Of a stretch of DNA of 64,000 bases, positions 53,996 through 64,000 are shown piece after piece. The DNA comes from Adiantum capillus-veneris. Lineage: Eukaryota > Streptophyta > Polypodiopsida > Polypodiales > Pteridaceae. Each line of letters starts with the position of its first letter. Positions within the stretch are counted from its first letter, which is position 1. Both the position numbers and the translations under genes were made by a program. The stretch spans positions 52,549,209 to 52,613,208 of the forward strand of contig CM043971.1 in NCBI GenBank assembly GCA_014529385.2, in the 5' to 3' direction. Under the pieces are notes generated by a model. The model did not search any database and was not told where the DNA came from. It saw nothing but the letters and a program-made list of their open reading frames with translations.

Positions 53996-54037
53996 CAACA
54001 CTAACTGTGAAAGCTGGTATAAGGTCTGTCGCGTGCT

Positions 54038-54225
54038 GCTATATATACTAACATATTCGATCGTTATAATTTTTGATCGAAAATAATTTCGTTCGAAAGT
54101 AATTTCAATCGAAAATAATTTCGATCGAAAAAACTTTCGATCGAAAAATCAAGAAGTTATACGATTACCTGTTTATGCTGATGTGGCACCGTATAATACG
54201 GCCGTATAGTTTAGATAAACGAATA
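54038..54225 (-). promoter_or_regulatory. hAT right terminus: TATA box and CGATCGAAA cluster
   Basis: TATATATA on the minus strand at 54040-54047 faces the transposase gene. At 54056-54150 are six or more related words (TTGATCGAAAATAA, TTTCGTTCGAAAG, TTTCAATCGAAAA, TTTCGATCGAAAA twice). The terminus has CCGTATAATACGGCCGTATA. Confidence 0.5.
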
Positions 54226-54710
54226 ATATGCCCATTATTCCCGATTTCAGTAAAGGTGTTTGAAGACGTTGCGTCAGCCATCAAGAAGGCAAGAAGCGCA
54301 AGGATCTACTGGTCAAGGAGATGGGATGCAAGGATTTTACATCCTTCCTTGAAAATCATTTAACCATCTACATCAAACACAATTTTATTGCAGGTGGCAA
54401 TCTCAACAATTCAAAGACTACATTTAAAGGAGAAAAATGAAATCCAATCAATGCATTGGTACTCTGCACAAGTCACCATCTTGGCGCACATCACTTATGT
54501 TCCGGACGAGGCTGATAGGGTCTTAAAATATATACATTTAAACATATCTGATGACAAAGAGCATGACACATTGTTTGTACAACATTGTATGCAAGTTCAT
54601 AGTGTGTGGCTACAGGAGCAAGGTTTCAACTTCTTGAAGCGGCACTAGGTCTGGTCAGATGGATGTGCTGCTCAATTCAAGGCATCTAGACCATTTTTCT
54701 TTGTGTCAAG
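54226..54710 (+). pseudogene. Unnamed transposase family, core exon 1
   Basis: Resumes the gene cut at 46670: SVKVFEDVASAIKKARSARI, then after frame changes QSMHWYSAQVTILAHITYVP, LFVQHCMQVHSVWLQEQGFN, a stop, and WSDGCAAQFKASRPFFFVSR, ending at a donor AAG|GTATGC. SDGCAAQFK is probably a catalytic Asp block. Confidence 0.6.
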
Positions 54711-54792
54711 GTATGCTAGCTTCCTTTGACTCTTAAACAAGTGTGCGAGTTTTGTGTTCTTGCCTAGTCTTTGAGATGTGTGATTGATCTAG

Positions 54793-55576
54793 GTACTACT
54801 CTTTGACTGGCATTGAGATGCTATGGAGTTTCTTTGCATCGGGCCTTGGCAAAGGAGAGCATGATGGGGTTGGTGATATCGTCAAAAGGGCTCTGACACA
54901 TGAAAAATTGAAACCTGATGCTTGGCACATATAGTGTGCCAAGGATGTGGTCAATTTCTTGAAACATAAATTTCATGATGAAAACACCCAGTCAGAGGTG
55001 ACTCAAATTTTTTGGGATGTCGAAGTGGCTAATGTACCTTGGGAGAGGAAATGGAATTGCAAGCGAGTGGAAGGGTCACGCTCATTGCATTGTGTGAATG
55101 GACACTCTAGGAATGACAAGTGTGAACTACGCTATAGATCTCTCTCATGTTTTTGTTTGTTTTGTACGTCACAATGCTGGAGGCGATGCCTTAACAACAC
55201 ACACGTCGAGAATTGGAAGTACATAAGCATCGAACACTTGGATGGCAGTGATAGAGAAAGCGATCAATCAAGTAACGATGAAGGATCAGATTTTCCTATG
55301 TATGGTGGACATCATGATGCAATCAATGACGCTCTGCATGTAGGTGACAACTTTGCCACGAATGCGAACGAAGATGGAGCAGACTTCTACCTTTTGAGGT
55401 GCTCAAAGGAGAAATACAAAACAACACGAGAGATAAGAGATTCTTGGGACAATTGCATTTTTCCAAATTCATATCTGGTTAAGGGATACTATTATGAGCT
55501 AGTTGGTGGTACCGAAGATGTTTATTACATCCCTCCTGAACAGCCAAAAATGTTGTGGGCATCACACTTGGTTTGA
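54793..55576 (+). pseudogene. Unnamed transposase family, core exon 2
   Basis: Acceptor gatctag, then YYSLTGIEMLWSFFASGL, GKGEHDGVGDIVKRAL, a TAG at about 54935 (Trp expected), CAKDVVNFLKHKFHDENTQS, RSLHCVNGHSRNDKCELRYR and LSCFCLFCTSQCWRRC. It ends with an acidic region and a 3' domain PEQPKMLWASHLV. The F-x-GxGKGEHDGxG-xVKR block together with SDG--aQFK forms a recognisable pair found, from general memory, in transposase-derived proteins of several eukaryotes. I cannot name the superfamily. A C-terminal Cys cluster is present. Confidence 0.6.
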
Positions 55577-55799
55577 TCCATCAAGATACCCTTGGAATCC
55601 TTACATGGTGAGCCACATAAGTTCAGATTATCTATAGAAGTTTATGAAAATGTGTACAACAGCATGCCAATGGTCTTGTAGGTCTTTCTATATTGGAGCC
55701 TAATAAACAGTTGCTTTGCTGCAATTACTGCTCGTTGTATTTGAGTCCTCCAAAAACACATAATCACAATTGTAGCCTCCTGATTCTTACTTTTATCTT

Positions 55800-56170
55800 T
55801 TTGCAACATGTCATTAAATTTGGTATTTTAAGTACTATAGTTCAGGTTTCAAGCACTTTACTGCTTGTTCAGGTACTTATAGGGGGTATCTATGGAGTCT
55901 TAAAGTACCAATCACAGGTTCTAAGTGCATGTTCTTCATTGTAGAAGTGTGCAAATTAGGTACTTTAAGTATCATGAATGCACCATATCTGTAAATTTGG
56001 TACTCTAAGTACCATTGCTGGTAGTTTCCCAGAATTGTCACATGTATTTATGTGAAGATAGTGTACCATTGTGGGTAGTTACACAGTCCCTTTTTAAAAT
56101 ACTTGTTTGCACATTGGGTACACCAAGTACCATGTTTGGTACTTGTAGTGCTACTTCTTAGTGGTAGAAT
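55800..56170. repeat. GGTACTT/AAGTACC repeats downstream of transposase
   Basis: TTAAGTACTATAG, GGTACTTATAGGGGG, TTAAAGTACCAATC, AGGTACTTTAAGTA and CAAGTACCATG. Same word family as the intron at 45350-46170, so probably part of the same transposon. Confidence 0.55.
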
Positions 56171-56639
56171 GCTAAAACAACATGATTGTAATGACAAGAG
56201 GCCTCCAATCTTGAAACATAGCATGGTAGTAGAAGCCTTCATTTGCCTATCTCACACACCATCCACAGCCACAACCAAGCACACACTACCCACAAAATAA
56301 ATTGAGTCCAAAACGACAATGGTGACATAATGGAATAATTATAAATTCAATTTTTGTGTTCCCGACTAGTTACATGTTAGGCAGTGAGTACATAGGCATT
56401 CTGAATGTTGCCAAAAAAACATCCCTCATGGGAAGGAGGCATATACATGGCTTTGTGGAGAGTGTTAGCTTACAAATAGGTAGCTGTAATGACAAGTCTG
56501 CTTATACAAGGGGTTGCTTCAAAACTTGGCTTCACAAAATTACATAAGTTCTTTACAAATACACCACTACATGACAATGTAGAGACACTAGCGCTTAAAG
56601 AGCATTGGCATCAATTGTGGCCCTTTCAAGTATTGTTCA

Positions 56640-58246
56640 TAACTGGTCATCTTTCCACCACGCAGAAGTGCAGCTTTAACATAGTCATCCTCCGATGTAG
56701 CTTTACATTATTGAAGGTGACAGCTTTGGCTGACCGATGTGTAGCATCACGCCATTTCACAAGAGCCTCCTTCATGACCATGGACAAGAAGTCACTACGT
56801 CGCTCCTCTAGGCTAGGTACAATGATATAGGAATCGAGAGGATTATAATGGCATTTATAAAACCTGTTGTCAATCAATAGAAAATTGCTCGCATCGTATC
56901 ATCGAACCACCTTCAAAAAAAATTTCAAATTCTTGAAAAAAACTGATTTTCCACCTGCCATGGAGAATGTGGCTACATCACATAGTTGTTGTCCTGACCA
57001 TCCACTGAAGTAGTCATAAATCCCCTTAAAACGTGTAGAGACTATTTTGTCTACTCTTTCCAACATTACTGAACTCCAGATGTATATATTTTCCCAGCCC
57101 ACAGCCCAAGCTAAGAACTGTTTTGCATCCTTGGGAACAAAGTGGTACCTGAAAACTACAACAATTCCCGCTCGATGGGCATGCATAAATTATACATATA
57201 GCAATTTTTTTGAAAAAGGCTCAATCAACCTATCCCTCGACTCTTGAATGAGGTCGAATGCAGTAGTTTCCAGATCAAGAGGGTCAGATTTAAACAATGA
57301 AGCACAGAGAACACCATTAAGAATCAAACACTAATGCTGGTTGTGTAGGGTTATCGAATGGCAGCAATGTGATTGTGCTTGGAACATAGGGTGGTGGATC
57401 TCTGATGATTATTATTTCCTCGACAGGCAGTTTGAGAGTCCCCTTTCCTTTTGGTATCTCTGTAAAAGACATAGTTGCAAATTGAAAAGGAATAGACTAA
57501 GCACCTTCCGAACACTGTACAAACGTGACCATTGCAATAAAGCAAAAAGGAAAATGGAGGCCAACATAAAATTCTCATTTGTATTCCAAAAGCAAGAATC
57601 AAAGATTCTTGACATTACAAGAGAGTGAAGACATTAAATGACAAATGTCATACAATTTCTTGCAAACACGAGGCTTTGGGGGGTGGGAAATAATACTGGG
57701 ATGTTGGAGGGGAGTACTTTTCATGGGGGACTTCTTCGGGGGAGGCAGTGACTCCGGAACGTCCTTGCTCGTCGCTTTTCCATCTCCACCTAAAACCAAG
57801 ACCCACTCGACTTACACGCAATTGAGCATGAACATAAGTTACAAAAATGACACTATCAATGAGCTTGAACCTACAAACTTCCTCTCTGTGCTAAGATGCT
57901 TTTCCTCAACAATTCATGCGTAAAGAAGGTCTCACCATCACTCTCATCCTCTGCTTTGTTAGATTCCTGCTTTGAACGGGTGATATGTGCTGCTCGCACC
58001 TTTTTGGACTGTCTAGCTGCACCATAAAGGGGTGACAATAAAAATCATTCAATGCCTATAGGGATCCAAGTCCTGTGGCCAAAACAAATTACCTTCATCG
58101 TGTTTCTTTCGCTTCTTTGAGATCTTCACCATATCACTAAGGAAGACAGGGGAATCTAGATTTGCATCATCGTGAACCACTTTTTGCACGGCTTCCACTC
58201 CCTCTTGCGCTACAACATCCGTCAAAGTAACATCAACATCTTCCAT
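56640..58246 (-). pseudogene. FCP1/NIF-like phosphatase pseudogene
   Basis: Minus-strand exons. Exon 1 is 58246-58093 (MEDVDVTLTDVV ... KISKKRKKHDEG, donor GTAATT). Exon 2 is 58016-57936 (RQSKKVRAAHITRSKQESNK). Exon 3 starts at 57789 (GDGKATSKDVPESLPPPKKS). Exon 4 starts at 57459 (IPKGKGTLKLPVEEIIIIRD ... PALVFD then LNGVLCAS, with one extra base breaking FDLNGVL). It continues FRYHFVPKDAKQFLAWAVGW, IYIWSSVMLERVDKIV, SGWSGQQLCD, KSVFFKNLKFFLK and ASNFLLIDNRFYKCHYNPLD. The D-L-N-G-(V/L)-L, iWS, w-q-qC and LiD---yK blocks fit plant HAD/FCP1-like phosphatases. The frameshift in the first motif and an in-frame TAA near 57195 mark it as dead. Confidence 0.6.
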
Positions 58247-58349
58247 TGTTCAGAGGGCTCCACCTTAACAGCTAGGGTCTTGTCACCTGCCACATGCGAG
58301 CCTTCCTCGCCAGCCAGAGTTTTGTCACCTACCAAGGATGACGACTTAT

Positions 58350-58565
58350 GATAGTACCAATGATTGGCTCAGAGTACCAATCAAAAGAACTTACCATTGA
58401 AGGTACTTTGCAAAAAAGTAATAGGTACTTTCACAATGTACAAACACATGCATGGTGCTTTGCAAAAAAGGCAAATATGTACTTTTACAATGTACAAACA
58501 CATGCATGGTACTGTGGAAAAAAGGCATATGTACTTTCACAATGTACAAAAACATGCACAAATGG
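58350..58565. repeat. Tandem repeat of about 60 bp with GTACTTT words
   Basis: ATGTACAAACACATGCATGG with TTTGCAAAAAAGG and GTACTTTCACA recurs three times with small changes. Confidence 0.75.
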
Positions 58566-58639
58566 AAGCCCAAACGGCTCTGTACACGGACGCACAAGAG
58601 AAGAAGTTGCTCCTGACACAGATGCAACCCCCTTCTTTC

Positions 58640-58852
58640 AAGCGTGAAGGGGCTAATGTTGAAAAAGGATGTTGAGGCATGGATATAATCCATGGATGAC
58701 TACTTTACTTCCGCTAAGACGGTGCAAGCCAATCGATCCATGCTATGAATGCTTCGGTTGATTGGAGAAGCAAAGTTATGGTGGAAACAATACTGCCGTG
58801 ACAAGGGTGTTGCAAAAGATTCCCAGTCTTGGGGTGAAATCAAATAGGTAGA
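58640..58852 (+). pseudogene. Retrotransposon gag fragment
   Basis: One plus frame reads DVEAW, I, stop, SMDDYFTSAKTVQANR, then MLRLIGEAKLWWKQYCRDKG and SQSWGEIK, stop. This fits the -v--W---ie-Yf ... L-g-A--WW------- w-el pattern of LTR retrotransposon gag. No LTR or pol nearby. Confidence 0.5.
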
Positions 58853-59270
58853 CAGAGGAAGATATCTGCCCCCTTTCTTCAAATTTTGACCATCAAACAA
58901 GAAAGGTTTCAAGTATGGCCTAGTTTTTTCCGGCACACTAATTTGGTGCATCGCAAAATGTCTTCTTCCCTGGCCATTACACAGAAGTAACTCTGACCCA
59001 CCTTGTACACACAATCTCAAGCACATGGTAGGACTTAGCAGTTGTGGGATATGCCTTTTAATGATGCATAAGAGGGAAGGTGTGCCACATCACTTACTTA
59101 AAATACCTATCAAAATTTCATTCCAGCAAACTCCCTGCTCACAAGCACTTTCATGTTTGACTGAGTGTCTACTCCCCTTGCTCTCCATGAGCCCCCAACT
59201 TGCACCCTTGGCTACAACTTTGCGTGCTAGTGGTTAGCATTATCCCTCATAAAATTTGATATACACACAC
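58853..59270. other. No recognised gene
   Basis: Short frames only. At 59223-59240 GCTAGTGGTTAGCATTA resembles a tRNA A box but no B box follows; the sequence runs into CA and CT tracts. Confidence 0.4.

Positions 59271-59276
<6 letters not shown>

Positions 59277-59361
<85 letters not shown>
59277..59361. repeat. Very long (CT)n microsatellite
   Basis: About 42 uninterrupted CT units, preceded by a short CA tract. Longest CT tract in the window. Confidence 0.95.
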
Positions 59362-59364
<3 letters not shown>

Positions 59365-59527
59365 GGTCTCTTGTTGCTACATCAGGGTTCTCAGTTTCTT
59401 GTGGCCCTTGTCACACTGTGGCTGCTTATAGCATGGTTCTGGTTCATCCCTTCTTTGCCAAGGGTTTTCTCCTCTTTACATGAGATCCTATGGGGAATCT
59501 ACTCGTTTTTTTGCTCTCAAGCATTTG

Positions 59528-59641
<114 letters not shown>

Positions 59642-60265
59642 ATGAGTACTTATTTATCCAGCATTTAAACTGTATGTAAATAAAATTGAATTTTCTCGAG
59701 GATACCTTTCTACCTTTATCGAAACACCTAGGCTACCCTAAACCATCATATGGCTCGGTTTTTTTATCAAAAATAAGGGGCAACCCTCCTCCTTTTTTTC
59801 TCATGGGTACCCACCCCTAATATAATGTGTATAGATTGTGGTATTCATATCACTAGATTATGATGATGTGGCACAATTGTACAGACTGTCCGCAAAATGG
59901 GCTGAGATACAGATGACGCGGCAAATGTACGGACACCCGCAATCAGCATTGACAGCCTGCTAACGTGGCAGCCTGTACGGAATTCTGAAAATTGCACTGA
60001 TGCCTTTTTTTTGGCAGTTTGTGGAGCTAGTTGCTTTTGGGACTCAATTGCTTTTATGTTTAACTGCTTTGGTGGCTCTACTTTTGGCATCCCTTGTAAA
60101 TTTATAAGAGCCCTTGGAACCTCACTGTGCAGAGCATCCGGACACAGAGTCTAAGCACAAAGGTCCATCGGGAGTTGTACTTCACAATGATTGATGAAAA
60201 AGAAATACTGAAAGGAGCACCAGACTTTGGGTCAATACCTCTGGGCACGAAACTACGCCGGGCCG
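59642..60265. other. No recognised gene
   Basis: Short frames without domains. Related words TGTACAGACTGTCCGCA and TGTACGGACACCCGCA about 50 bp apart. Confidence 0.4.
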
Positions 60266-60269
60266 TGTC

Positions 60270-60304
<35 letters not shown>
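60270..60304. repeat. (CT)n microsatellite
   Basis: About 17 CT units. Confidence 0.95.
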
Positions 60305-60306
<2 letters not shown>

Positions 60307-60534
60307 ACACAAAATCCAAATCTCTAATTCTTGATCTATTTATCCTACTTCTGTAGGTGCATCCATTGGTAATAAATATTTATGTATTGTATGCATGTTG
60401 TGAATATGACTGGTAGTGTGTTTGCTTCGCCTATGTATGTAGGTACATATGCTTATGTATATGTGTGGTAAAAATGTATACTATCTCATGGTGATATACA
60501 TACAAAACATACAAATACATATGCTTTTACATAA

Positions 60535-60928
60535 CATAGTATGGGTACATGACATAAATACATATACATAAAAAACAAGATTGTACATAAGCATGTAAAT
60601 TTCAGTAGTTGACTTACTTGTGTCTTCCAGTGAAGTTGCTTTCTTCGGTATTTTGGTGCTTTTTGTCCAACGCATCTGTAAATGTGATTCCTTGTTTAAT
60701 TTCTCAACAAAGGTAATGTAGCTTACTGAGGCATAGTATGGGTACATGACATAAATACATATACATAAAAAACAATATTGTACATAAGCATGTAAATTTC
60801 AGTAGTTGACTTACTTGTGTCTTCCAGTGAAGTTGCTTTCTTCGGTATTTTGGTGCTTTTTGTCCAACGCATCTGTAAATGTGATTCCTTGTTTAATTTC
60901 TCAACAAAGGTAATGTAGCTTACTGAGG
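60535..60928. repeat. 197-bp tandem duplication
   Basis: Units begin CATAGTATGGGTACATGACA at 60535 and 60732 and appear identical apart from one base (CAAGATT/CAATATT). Recent event. Confidence 0.95.
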
Positions 60929-61034
60929 TTTCTAATGAAGATGACAGTTGAAACTAGGAGAGGCTCATAGATAATACATAAAATGAAAATTTACCTACTA
61001 TTGGGATGAAATAAGATAGGTTCTTAGTATAAAG

Positions 61035-64000
61035 AAGGTTATAGATTGAGGTTGGACAAGTGGTGGACCTTGCTCTAATGCTATAATATCTCCCTTATGC
61101 ATGGTTACATATTTTTAGTGGGATAATAATCTCAAAATGGGTAGGTACTTTTGAATTTTTAATGCTTATCCTCAGTTTTAACTGGCATAGTTTGAGTTGG
61201 AGCCAAATTAGGGTACTTCATGTTAGAACTTTATTTTTCACTACTATGAGCAAATTTAAATTTAGGTGGGATAATTAAATTTATGGTTGAATTCAAATCA
61301 AACTATAGTAAGTACTTGAATTTAAGTAACATAATTTGAATTGAAGCGGGAAATTTTTAATTTAAGCGATAAATTTTGAATTTTGAATCTAAGCGAGAAA
61401 ATTTAAGTGGAAAAAAATATGAATCCAAGCGGGAAACTTTTAATTTAGGTCAGACAAGTGGTGGATCTAGAAACCAAGCAAGCCATGCTACTAGATATAA
61501 TAGTCGATGTTGATAGGTTGTACATGTGGTGGACCTTGCCATGCTTAGCTTAGACTATGGTCCTTGTGGCTCTCTATGCTCCAGTGGAGCTTAGACTGGA
61601 CAAGTAATGGACCTTGCGTCAGTTCCCCATGCCTAGCTTAAATTGTAGACCTTGTGGTTGTCTATACTTTAATGAATCTTAGCTTGGACAAGTGGTGGAC
61701 CTTGTGGTTATCTGTGTGTCAATAATAGAGTTTAGCTTGGAGAAGTTTCAGAGATTGTCACTCTTTTTGCTTCAATGATAGAGTTTGGCTTAGACACGTC
61801 TTGGACCTTGTGGCTCTCTATACTTCAATGGAGTCTAGCTTGGACAAGTGGTGAACTTTTGCATTAGCTCTCCATGTCCAGCTTAGACTTTTGACCTTAT
61901 GGATCTCTATGCCTCAATGAGCTTAACCTGGAAAACTCATGGAGTATATGGCCCTCTATGCTTCAACGGAGCTTGTCTTCAATAAGTGGTGAACCTAGAG
62001 GCTTCTATGGTTTAATAGAGCTTAGCTGTGACAAGGGATGGTGGACCTTTTATATCTTTGTGCTTGAATGAAGCTTAGGCTTGGAAAAGTGTTGGATCTA
62101 ATGGCTTTCTATGCATCAATGGAGCTTATCTTGGACAAGTGGTAGAACTTATGGGTCTTATGCTTCAGTAGATCCTAGCTTGGATAATTGTTGAACATTA
62201 TGGTCCTCTATGCTTCAATGGATCTTTGCTTGGATAAGTGGTGGACCTTGTGTCTCTCTATGCTTGAATGAAGCTTAAGCTTAGACAAGTGGTGAGCCTT
62301 GCATCAATTTCCCATACATAGCAATAGAAAATGGACCTTGTGGCTCTCTATGCTTCAATGGAGCTTAGCTTGGATGAGTGGTGAAACTTGTGTCTCTCTA
62401 TGATTCAATGGACATTATCTTGTATAAGTGGTGGACCTTAAGGCTTTCCATGATTGAATGGAGCATAGCTTGGACAAGTGGTGGATCTTATGGCCCTCAA
62501 TGATTCAATGGATCTTAGCAAGGATAAGTAATGGACCTTGTGGCTCTCTATACGTGAATGAAGATTAAACATGAATAAGTGGTGGACCTTGCATCAATTT
62601 TTCATGCATAGCTCTATATACTTCTATGAAGCTTATTTTGGACAATTGGTTTACCTTATATCAATTCTCTGTCCTAACTTAGTCTTTGGACCATATGATG
62701 GTCCTTGTGGCTCTATATGCTTCTATAAAGCTTATCTTTCACAACTCGTGTACCTTATAGCATTTCTCTATCATGCCTAACTTAATCTTTGGATTGTATG
62801 GCTATTTATTCTTCAATGGAGATTATCTTGGACAATTGGAGAACTTATGGACCTTTATGCTTCAATGGAGATTACATGCTACAAAAGCTTCAAGAAGCAG
62901 TTGACCTTGTGACTCTCTATGTTTGAATGATGGACTTTTCTTGAATGGAGCTTAGCTTGGACATGTGGTGGACCTTGTGGCTATCTATGCTTCAAAGAAG
63001 CTTAGTTTGGACAAGTGGTGCACCTTGCATCAATTATCAATGCAAGGTTGTGGACATTGTGGCTCTTCATGGTTCAATGAATCTTGCTTGAACAAGTGGT
63101 GGACCTTCTGACCCTCTATGCTTTGATGGGGCCTAGCATGCACAAGTGATGGACCTTTGCATCAATTATCCATGCCTAACTTAAAATGTGACTCTAGCAA
63201 CTCTAATGTAGGTTCACTTGGACAAGTGGTGGGATTTGTGGCTCTTCATTCTTCCTAATGAAGCTTAAGCTTAGACAAGTAGCGGACCTTGCATCATTCT
63301 AGCTTAGACTAAGGATCTTGTGGCTTTGTATTGTTCAAATGAGCTTAGCTTGAACAAGTAGTGGATCTTTTGGCTCTCTATGCTTCGATGGGGCTTAGAT
63401 TAAATAAGTGGTGGACCCATGCATTTTTCTTCCATGCCTAACTTAGGATGTGGAACTTGCATCTCTTTATTCTTGTTCAAATGAAGCTTAAGTTTGAACA
63501 AATGTGGACCTTGCATAATTTATCCATGCTTAGCTTGGAATGTGGACTTTGTGGATCTCTATGCTTCAATGGAGATTTATTCAATACGTGGTTGACCTTC
63601 TGGCTCTATATTCTTCAATAGAGTGGACTTCTATGCTAGAAACAAGTTTAGCTTAGAAAACTGGTGGCCCTTGTGAATACAGCTTAGGGTGGGACTCTAT
63701 GCTAGAAACAAGTTCAGCTTAGAAAATTGGTGGCTCTATGATTCAATATAGCTTAGGGTTGGACAGGTGGTGGACCTTGGATCAGTTCTCCATGCATAGA
63801 TTAGATTATGGACCTTGTAGATATTTATGCTACAATAGAGATTAGGTTGGACAAGTGGTGGAACTTGTGGATCTCTATGCTTGGATGAAGCTTAATAGTG
63901 AACAAGTGATGGACGTTCAATCATTTCTCCATGCTTACCTTAAATTGTGTACCTTGTGTCCCTCTATGCTTCAATTGAGATTACCTTGAACAAGTGGTGG
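61035..64000. repeat. Degenerate minisatellite array, unit about 50-60 bp
   Basis: Almost 3 kb, running off the right edge. The recurring sentence is GCTTGGACAAGTGGTGGACC, TTGTGGCTCTCTATGCTTCA, ATGGAGCTTA, with substitutions and small indels in every unit. Higher-order variants contain GCATCAATTTCCCATGC or TAGACTATGG. Spacing varies, so it does not stay in one reading frame; frames within it are not genes. Confidence 0.85.

Larger units (their letters stand above)
46671..54225. mobile_element. Composite hAT transposon with kinase-like cargo
   Basis: The element is 7555 bp, flanked by the 8-bp direct repeat ATATGCCC (46663-46670 and 54226-54233), the hallmark of hAT insertion. It encodes a hAT transposase on the minus strand (50952-52999) and, on the plus strand, a protein-kinase-like gene (48284-49700) and a 253-aa unknown (49923-50684). 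The two termini are only weakly inverted (GTATAAC...TTATACG left, TATTCG...TATACGG right) but share CGTATA words and clusters of TTTCGATCGAAA. Both subterminal regions are filled with short palindromes. TATA boxes near both ends point inward. The insertion splits a transposase-like gene of another family whose two halves flank it. Confidence 0.75.

Overview
The window looks like a transposon-rich nuclear segment from a land plant, most likely a large non-seed-plant genome such as a fern. The organism is an inference. The plant evidence is: LTR retrotransposons with plant-type initiator-methionine tRNA primer sites, an LRR receptor-kinase remnant, a cullin fragment, a C2H2/NYN nuclease fragment, a plant-type FCP1-like phosphatase remnant and spliceosomal introns. 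Very long CT and CA microsatellites are everywhere. I see no intact ordinary host gene; nearly all coding signal is mobile elements or decayed gene pieces. Layout: 0-4 kb holds a tRNA-derived SINE, an LRR-kinase relic and LINE and Copia scraps. 4-9.4 kb holds a duplicated repeat, a palindromic MITE, CT/CA arrays, a Helitron-like end and a C2H2+NYN relic. 9.8-12.8 kb (minus strand) carries exons of a protein resembling a Cys-loop pentameric ligand-gated ion channel: extracellular ligand domain, then a TM1-TM3 exon. A second, more damaged copy lies at 23.7-27.1 kb. Both contain the same MITE in opposite orientation on either side of the central exon, and the second copy is split by a 2-kb insertion with a 9-bp target duplication. 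12.8-19.4 kb is AT-rich and made of diverged tandem units, one holding a 1.3-kb element flanked by TTAA (piggyBac-like). 27.5-43.3 kb is a nest. A minus-strand LINE was entered by a Ty3/Gypsy-type element (29.1-37.4 kb; gag intact, pol ruined) and by a Copia element (37.4-42.97 kb; one gag-pol frame with three stops). The piece between them is inverted, and part of the LINE and the Gypsy LTR end are lost. 43.9-55.6 kb holds an intron-containing transposase-like gene of a family I cannot name (motifs SDGCAAQFK and GKGEHDG). It is cut by a 7555-bp insertion (46671-54225) with an 8-bp target duplication. That insertion is the most striking object. It encodes a hAT transposase (DUF659-type domain, hAT C-terminal dimerisation motif) on the minus strand, and on the plus strand a protein-kinase-like protein and an unrecognised 253-aa protein. 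Both plus-strand genes appear to begin at splice acceptors followed by the same atATGG. Its two ends carry outward-in promoters, clusters of a TTTCGATCGAAA motif and arrays of short palindromes. 55.6-61 kb holds an FCP1/NIF-like phosphatase pseudogene, a retrotransposon gag scrap, very long CT and CA tracts and a 197-bp tandem duplication. From about 61.0 kb to the right edge is one degenerate minisatellite array with a unit of roughly 50-60 bp. All comparisons were made by eye; no alignment or database search was run.
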